A DNA stretch of 10,650 nt, from contig RGVT01000064.1 of NCBI GenBank assembly GCA_010027105.1, forward strand, positions 1 through 10,650. Direction: 5' to 3'. This DNA is from Planctomycetia bacterium (lineage in GTDB: Bacteria > Planctomycetota > Planctomycetia > Pirellulales > UBA1268). The notes under the pieces were generated by a model. That model saw nothing but the letters and a program-made list of their open reading frames with translations. It did no database searches and was not told the origin of the DNA. The number at the start of each line of letters is the position of its first letter. Position 1 is the stretch's first letter. A program made the translations under genes and the position numbers. Below, piece by piece: positions 6,219 to 10,650 of this stretch.

Positions 6219-7541
6219 GTGCCCGGCACCTGCGTCGTCGGTCTGCAGTGGGGTGACGAGGCCAAGGGCAAGCTCGTCGACATTCTCACCGGCGATCACG
6301 AGATCGTCGTCCGCTACGCGGGCGGGGCCAATGCCGGCCACACGGTCGTCTCCGGTGGCGAGACGTGGAAGCTCTCGCTGATCCCCAGCGGCATCCTGCG
6401 CGACGGCGTCACCTGCGTGGTCACCGGCGGCGTGGTGCTCGACCCGGCCGCCGTGATCGGGGAGATCGACGGCCTCGAGTCGCGCGGCGTCACGATCGCC
6501 GGCAAGCTGCTCGTGAGCGACCGGGCCCACGTCGTGTTTCCCTGGCACGTGGCCGAAGACAGGCTGCTCGACGGCAGCCTCTCCGGCGGCGAACCGATCG
6601 GCACCACCGGCCGCGGCATCGGCCCCTGCTACCGCGACAAGGTCGGCCGGTCGCTCGCGATCCGGCTCGGCGACCTCTACCGCCCCGAGTTCCCCGCCCA
6701 GCTCGCCCACATCGCGGCCCTGAAGACGAAACTCCTCGGCACGGAGTTCGACGCGGCGGCGATCCACGCCGAATACGGGCGGTATGCCGAGCGGCTGCGG
6801 CCGCTCGTCTGCGACACGACGGCCTTCCTCCTCGACGCCGTCGAGGCGGGGCGGAAGGTGCTGTTCGAAGGAGCCCAGGGCGCGCTCCTCGACGTCGACC
6901 ACGGCACGTATCCCTTCGTGACGAGCAGCAACTCCTCGGGCGTCGGCATCTCGAGCGGCTCGGGCGTGCCGGGCCGGTGGATCGAACGCGTGATCGGCGT
7001 CGTGAAGGCGTATTCGACCCGCGTCGGTGGCGGCCCGATGCCGACCGAGCAGGACAACGACGTGGGCCGGCGCATCCGCGACCGCGGCAACGAATACGGC
7101 ACGGTCACGCGCCGGCCGCGCCGCTGCGGCTGGTTCGACGCGGTGGCCGCCCGCTACACCGCCCGGCTCTCGGGCGTCGACGAACTGGCCGTGATGCTCC
7201 TCGACGTGCTCTCCGGGTTCGACGAGATCGCCGTCTGCTCCGCCTACCGCCTCGACGGCCGGCGGATCACGCAGTTCCCCAGCCATGTCGACGACGTGAA
7301 GCGGGCCGAACCGGTCTACGAGACGCTTCCCGGCTGGCGGGAGGATCTGACGGCCGTGCGGCGCTATGATGGCCTGCCCGAAAACGCCCGGCGCTACCTC
7401 GCGCGGCTCGGCGAGCTTCTCGGCCGCCCCGTGACGGTGGTCTCGGTGGGGCCCGACCGGGCCCAGACGATCCTCTGCCCGAAAGGCACCCAGCCGCAGC
7501 CATGGCCACGCCCCCCGCATCCCACGCCGGCCCACGCCTGA
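6219..7541 (+). CDS. purA: Adenylosuccinate synthetase
   Basis: Catalyses the GTP-dependent joining of IMP and aspartate to adenylosuccinate, the first committed step from IMP to AMP, in the cytoplasm. The 440-residue protein has the family motifs in order: GLQWGDEAKGK at 8-18 with catalytic Asp13, GGANAGHTVV at 35-44 with catalytic His41, TGRGIGPCYRDK at 130-141, FEGAQGALLDVDHGTYPF at 216-233, VVKAYSTRVGGGP at 261-273 and RRPRRCGWFD at 298-307. The first loop reads GDEAKGK where GDEGKGK is usual. GTG 6219 is preferred over GTG 6183 because it leaves only five residues before the conserved core strand, as in other PurA proteins, and has GAGG 11 bases upstream. The usual end, VSVGPDRAQTIL, is followed by 21 Pro-rich residues read from sequence overlapping uppS by 40 bases. 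Confidence 0.95.
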   Translation: MPGTCVVGLQWGDEAKGKLVDILTGDHEIVVRYAGGANAGHTVVSGGETWKLSLIPSGILRDGVTCVVTGGVVLDPAAVIGEIDGLESRGVTIAGKLLVSDRAHVVFPWHVAEDRLLDGSLSGGEPIGTTGRGIGPCYRDKVGRSLAIRLGDLYRPEFPAQLAHIAALKTKLLGTEFDAAAIHAEYGRYAERLRPLVCDTTAFLLDAVEAGRKVLFEGAQGALLDVDHGTYPFVTSSNSSGVGISSGSGVPGRWIERVIGVVKAYSTRVGGGPMPTEQDNDVGRRIRDRGNEYGTVTRRPRRCGWFDAVAARYTARLSGVDELAVMLLDVLSGFDEIAVCSAYRLDGRRITQFPSHVDDVKRAEPVYETLPGWREDLTAVRRYDGLPENARRYLARLGELLGRPVTVVSVGPDRAQTILCPKGTQPQPWPRPPHPTPAHA

Positions 7542-8281
7542 CGGCCGCCTCAGCGGCCGGGCTCCCGGAGCAGGCCGCCCTCCCGCGGCACGTGGCCGTG
7601 ATCATGGACGGCAACGGCCGCTGGGCGCGGCAGCGCGGCCTGCCGCGGATCGAGGGGCACCGCCGCGGCGTGGCCACCGTGCGGCGCGTCACCGAGCACT
7701 GCGCGCGGCTGGGTGTCGGGCAGCTCACGCTCTACTGCCTGTCGAGCGAAAACTGGCGGCGGCCCCCCGCCGAACTCGACTTCCTCATGCAGCTGCTCGA
7801 GCAATACATGATCGAGGAGCGGGCGCTCCTGATGCGCGAGCGGATCCGCGTGGCCATGATCGGCAGCCGCGCGGGCCTGCCCGAGGCCACGCTCGCGGCG
7901 CTCGACCGCACCGTGGCGACGTGCGCGGGCAACGACGGGATGCTGCTCTGCCTGGCGGTCAACTACGGCGCGCGGGCCGAGATCACGGCCGCCGCCCGCG
8001 CCCTCGCCGAGGAGTGCCGCTCCGGCCGCCTCGACCCCGCCGCCATCACGGAAGACGCGCTCGCCGGGCGGCTCGACACGGCCGGCATGCCCGATCCCGA
8101 CCTCGTGATCCGCACCGCCGGGGAGATGCGCCTGAGCAACTTCCTCCTCTGGCAGAGCAGCTACGCCGAGATCTGGGTCACCGACACCTGCTGGCCCGAC
8201 TTCACCGAGGCCGACCTCGACGACGCGTTCCGCGCGTTCGCCGGACGCGAACGGCGGTTCGGGGGGCTCCCGGAATCATGA
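7502..8281 (+). CDS. uppS: Isoprenyl transferase (undecaprenyl diphosphate synthase)
   Basis: A 259-residue cis-prenyltransferase that adds isopentenyl units to farnesyl diphosphate to make undecaprenyl diphosphate, the lipid carrier for cell-wall and surface polysaccharides. Motifs: HVAVIMDGNGRWARQRGLPR at 30-49 with catalytic Asp36, GHRRG at 52-56, LYCLSSENWRRP at 77-88, and RTAGEMRLSNFLLWQSSYAE at 204-223. The last motif has Ala where RTSGE is common. The first 28 residues are a low-complexity Ala/Pro extension before the conserved core, partly forced by the overlap with purA. No good Shine-Dalgarno precedes ATG 7502, so ribosomes probably arrive from purA. The gene ends in an ATGA overlap with cdsA, a common order in bacteria. 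Confidence 0.94.
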   Translation: MATPPASHAGPRLTAASAAGLPEQAALPRHVAVIMDGNGRWARQRGLPRIEGHRRGVATVRRVTEHCARLGVGQLTLYCLSSENWRRPPAELDFLMQLLEQYMIEERALLMRERIRVAMIGSRAGLPEATLAALDRTVATCAGNDGMLLCLAVNYGARAEITAAARALAEECRSGRLDPAAITEDALAGRLDTAGMPDPDLVIRTAGEMRLSNFLLWQSSYAEIWVTDTCWPDFTEADLDDAFRAFAGRERRFGGLPES

Positions 8282-9201
8282 GCGGCGCGGGGAAGGCGTC
8301 GCGGATCGTGGTGGCGGGCGTCGTGGGGGCGCTGTTCGCGGCCCTCGCCTGGGCCGACGCCGCCGGCTTCGCGGGCGCCGCGCCGGCGTGGTGGCTCCTG
8401 CCGCTGGTGATCGTGATCGCGGTGGGGGGCGTCGACGAGCTCGTGCGGCTCGTGGGCGCCCGCGACCTGATCCTGCCCACGTGGCTGCTGCGGCCGGCCG
8501 CGGTGGCGATCCCGCTCGCGGCCGCCTGCGGGGCCGAGGCCTTCTCGGCGGCGACGTCGACCGCCGCGCCGCCGGTCGCGATCGGCTGGGCGGCCGCGGC
8601 CTTCACCGTCGCGGTGCTGCTCTGCTTCGCGGTCGAGGTGGCCGGCTACCGCCCCGAGGCGCGGGCGGTGGAGCGGATCGCCGCCTCGACGCTCGTCGTC
8701 GCCTACCTCGGCCTGCCGCTGGCATTCATGGTGGGCCTGCGGCTGTTGTGCGTGGAGAACCCGGGCCCCGAACAGACGGGCCCCGGCCACCTCGGGATCG
8801 TGCCGCTGCTGAGCCTCGTGGCGGTGGTGAAGGGGGGCGACGTGGCCGCGTACGTGGTCGGCTCGCTCGCGGGCCGCCACCGGATGGCGCCGACGTTGAG
8901 CCCGGGCAAGACGTGGGAGGGCGCGGCCGCCTCGGTGGCCGGCTCGCTCGCCGCGGCGTGGCTCGTGATCGAGCAGAGCGGCGCCGCCGCCGCGCGGCCG
9001 TGGGGCGGATGGGCGGCGTTCGGCCTGGCCGTGGGGCTCGCCGGCATGCTCGGCGACCTCGCCGAATCGCTCTTCAAGCGGGAGGCGGGCAACAAGGATT
9101 CGGGGCGGTCGCTCGGGGCCCTGGGGGGCGTGCTCGACCTCGTCGATTCGCTCCTCTTCGCCTCCCCGGTGGCCTGGCTGCTGTGGGCCGCCGCCCGGTG
9201 A
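8278..9201 (+). CDS. cdsA: Phosphatidate cytidylyltransferase (CDP-diacylglycerol synthase)
   Basis: An integral membrane enzyme that makes CDP-diacylglycerol from phosphatidate and CTP, the branch point to all bacterial phospholipids. The 307-residue protein has several hydrophobic helices (about 10-28, 38-58, 72-92, 100-122, 138-158, 172-192, 212-232, 244-260, 290-305). Family motifs: GGDVAAYVVGSLAGRHRMAP at 186-205, LSPGKTWEG at 207-215, and the signature region SLFKREAGNKDSGRSLGALGGVLDLVDSL, written in parts: KRE at 267-269, KDSG at 273-276, GGVLDLVDS at 283-291. The usual PGHGG-x-LDR-x-D is here LGALGGVLDLVD, so the histidine and the arginine are missing while the Lys-Asp and both aspartates remain. 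ATG 8278 overlaps the uppS stop (ATGA), so translation is coupled. Confidence 0.92.
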   Translation: MSGAGKASRIVVAGVVGALFAALAWADAAGFAGAAPAWWLLPLVIVIAVGGVDELVRLVGARDLILPTWLLRPAAVAIPLAAACGAEAFSAATSTAAPPVAIGWAAAAFTVAVLLCFAVEVAGYRPEARAVERIAASTLVVAYLGLPLAFMVGLRLLCVENPGPEQTGPGHLGIVPLLSLVAVVKGGDVAAYVVGSLAGRHRMAPTLSPGKTWEGAAASVAGSLAAAWLVIEQSGAAAARPWGGWAAFGLAVGLAGMLGDLAESLFKREAGNKDSGRSLGALGGVLDLVDSLLFASPVAWLLWAAAR

Positions 9202-9267
9202 ACGGCCGTCGGGGGGCGGTTTTCCCGGGGTACGGGCCGATTCGGGGGGCCGGCACGAGGGAGCGGG

Positions 9268-9273
9268 TATATT
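9268..9273 (+). promoter_or_regulatory. Possible -10 box of phoH, near-leaderless transcript
   Basis: TATATT matches the -10 consensus at five of six positions and stands out in a 79-base G-rich gap. It ends seven bases before the phoH ATG, so transcription would start at about the start codon itself. No -35 hexamer is seen at normal spacing, and no Shine-Dalgarno is seen at useful spacing. Confidence 0.3.
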
Positions 9274-9280
9274 TGAGTGC

Positions 9281-10216
9281 ATGTCTCGCACGACCATCGC
9301 GGTTGTCGATTCCAAACGGCTCCTCACCATCTTCGGCCCCCGGGACCAGCACCTCCGCCGGATCCGGTCGGCGCTCGGCGTCGGCGTCTCCGCCCGCGAC
9401 GACTCGATCCAGATCGAGGGGGACGAGCCGGCCGTGCTCAGGGCCACCGAGGTCTTCGAGCAGCTCGACCGGCTCGCCCGCGACCAGGGCGCCGTCGAGC
9501 CCGACCAGGTCGCCCACCTGCTCGCGGTCGCCACCGGCGAGAAGCCCGCCGCACCCCACGACCCGATCGAGGTGCAGCGGCCCGGCAGGCAGGTGCAGCC
9601 GCGGTCGGAAGGGCAGGCGGCCTACGTGCGGGCGATCCGCGAGAACGACGTCGTGCTCTGCTCGGGCCCGGCCGGCAGCGGCAAGACGTTCCTCGCGGTC
9701 GCGATGGCGGTGGCGGCCCTGCGGGCCGAGCAGGTGCGCAAGATCGTGCTCGTGCGGCCGGCCGTCGAGGCGGGCGAGAGCCTCGGGTTCCTGCCCGGCG
9801 ACCTGCAGGCCAAGATCAACCCCTACCTGCGCCCCCTGCTCGACGCCCTCCGCGAGATGCTCGACTACGACGTGCTCAAGCGGCTCACCGAGCAGGACGT
9901 GATCGAGATGATCCCGCTGGCCTACATGCGCGGCCGCACGCTCAACAACGCCTTCGTGATCCTCGACGAGGCGCAGAACACCACGATCTCGCAGATGAAG
10001 ATGTTCCTCACGCGGCTCGGCATGGGATCGAAGATGGTGATCTCCGGCGACACCACGCAGATCGACCTGCCCCCCAACCGCTCGAGCGGCCTCGTCGACG
10101 CCATGAACCGGCTGCAGGACGTGCGCGGCTGCAGCCGCGTGCGGCTCGGCGGCCAGGACATCGTCCGCCATCCGCTCGTGCAGCGGATCGTCGACGCCTA
10201 CGACGACCAGACGTGA
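9281..10216 (+). CDS. PhoH family ATPase (YbeZ-like)
   Basis: A 311-residue cytoplasmic P-loop ATPase of the PhoH/YbeZ family, which acts in RNA metabolism and is often functionally tied to the endoribonuclease YbeY. The N-terminal 65 residues form a small KH-like region starting MSRTTIAVVD. The ATPase domain begins near 105 with Walker A GPAGSGKT at 129-136, VLVRPAVEAGESLGFLPGD at 157-174, Walker B VILDEAQN at 226-233, and the sensor-like ISGDTTQIDLP at 254-264. Length and motif order are normal for the family. The ATG at 9281 fits the family N-terminus. A 7TM-HD protein gene follows after 13 bases, the same order as phoH-pgpH-ybeY in many bacteria, so ybeY is expected just beyond the window. 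Confidence 0.93.
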   Translation: MSRTTIAVVDSKRLLTIFGPRDQHLRRIRSALGVGVSARDDSIQIEGDEPAVLRATEVFEQLDRLARDQGAVEPDQVAHLLAVATGEKPAAPHDPIEVQRPGRQVQPRSEGQAAYVRAIRENDVVLCSGPAGSGKTFLAVAMAVAALRAEQVRKIVLVRPAVEAGESLGFLPGDLQAKINPYLRPLLDALREMLDYDVLKRLTEQDVIEMIPLAYMRGRTLNNAFVILDEAQNTTISQMKMFLTRLGMGSKMVISGDTTQIDLPPNRSSGLVDAMNRLQDVRGCSRVRLGGQDIVRHPLVQRIVDAYDDQT

Positions 10217-10229
10217 GCCCGGCCACCCC

Positions 10230-10650
10230 ATGACGATCGCACCGTCCTCCTACCAGCGCCGCGCCCGCCGCGGCGGCTCCGTGGAGGGGCCGCAGGGCTT
10301 CTGGGGCTCGCTCTTCGAGCGGCTCGGCCGCTCCGAGGTGCTCGCCAGGCTCGCGCTCTGCCTGGCCGCCGCCGTCGCGCTCCTGGTGCTGGTGCGCGGC
10401 TGGACCGAGCCGCAGCCGTTCCGCCGGGGCGGGGTCGCCCCGTACGGCGTGGTGGCCCGCGTGCCGTTCGAGAAGCCCGACCCGGAGCGGACGCGGGCCG
10501 CCCAGGACCGCGCCGCCGCACAGGTGAGGGTGGTCTATTCGCAGGACAAGGCGCCGCTCGTGCGGCTGCGCGACGGCCTCAAGAACCGCGTCGCCGAGAT
10601 CGCCGCCGCCGACTCGCTCGCCACGGTGTCGCGGGCCGCGTGGCTCGAGT
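10230..10650 (+). CDS. 7TM-HD family (PgpH-like) phosphohydrolase, N-terminal part, cut by window edge
   Basis: The first 140 residues of a longer protein. A basic cytoplasmic N-terminus (residues 1-36) is followed by one membrane helix at about 38-57 (LARLALCLAAAVALLVLV) and then an extracytoplasmic region with APYGVVARVPFEKPDPERT at 70-88 and AQVRVVYSQDKAP at 97-109. This matches the start of the 7TM-HD extracellular domain of PgpH, whose C-terminal HD domain degrades cyclic di-AMP in Firmicutes. The HD domain itself would lie outside the window, so the activity is inferred from the N-terminus plus the position behind phoH. The Shine-Dalgarno before ATG 10230 is weak. Confidence 0.75.
   Translation, partial: MTIAPSSYQRRARRGGSVEGPQGFWGSLFERLGRSEVLARLALCLAAAVALLVLVRGWTEPQPFRRGGVAPYGVVARVPFEKPDPERTRAAQDRAAAQVRVVYSQDKAPLVRLRDGLKNRVAEIAAADSLATVSRAAWLE

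Noticed and set aside
6159..7535. Long open frame on the minus strand opposite purA (458 codons)
   Set aside because: High GC content gives long antisense frames; the translation is rich in Asp, Val, Ala and Arg without motifs, while the plus strand is clearly PurA.
9074..10231. Long minus-strand frame opposite phoH (385 codons), and plus-strand frame 8388-9902
   Set aside because: Both are shadows of cdsA and phoH with His/Arg-rich low-complexity translation and no family motif.

Overview
The window is about 10.6 kb of very GC-rich bacterial DNA that looks like a Planctomycetota chromosome, probably near the order Pirellulales. The best evidence is a DUF1559-type pseudopilin (prepilin motif at the N-terminus, histidine and DG motif near the C-terminus) sitting directly behind a PEP-CTERM secreted protein. 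Weak Shine-Dalgarno sequences and several GTG/TTG starts fit the same picture. The taxonomic call is an inference from gene families, not from a search.

Layout: (1) 1-270 is upstream sequence with perhaps the tail of an earlier frame and a possible promoter. (2) 271-1811 encodes a small NUDIX hydrolase followed by a CHAD-domain protein, a plausible polyphosphate-related pair. (3) 1884-1954 is tRNA-Gln(UUG). (4) 2052-4177 encodes a PEP-CTERM beta-propeller-like exported protein whose stop overlaps the TTG start of a DUF1559 pseudopilin. (5) 4172-4308 is a composite palindromic element with a 23-bp perfect stem; it lies between two converging genes, and its outer arms contain the TAG stop codons of both. 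(6) 4303-5292 (minus strand) is an RluA-family pseudouridine synthase with an S4 domain. (7) Divergent from it, 5353-6121 holds an overlapping HEPN / minimal nucleotidyltransferase pair. (8) 6219-9201 is a tight purA-uppS-cdsA cluster for adenylosuccinate synthesis, undecaprenyl diphosphate synthesis and CDP-diacylglycerol synthesis; a promoter and a possible 14-codon leader ORF precede it. (9) 9281 to the window end holds a PhoH-family ATPase and the start of a 7TM-HD (PgpH-like) phosphohydrolase, which is cut by the edge; in many bacteria this order continues into ybeY.

Most of the window is housekeeping (tRNA, pseudouridylation, purine synthesis, envelope lipid synthesis, RNA metabolism). 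The accessory or less explained parts are the NUDIX-CHAD pair, the PEP-CTERM/pseudopilin pair, the palindromic element and the HEPN-MNT pair. No CRISPR array, integrase, transposase gene or phage gene is visible. I found no clearly unprecedented system; the best candidates for a closer look are the palindromic element at 4172-4308 and the HEPN-MNT pair, whose HEPN protein lacks the usual RNase motif.
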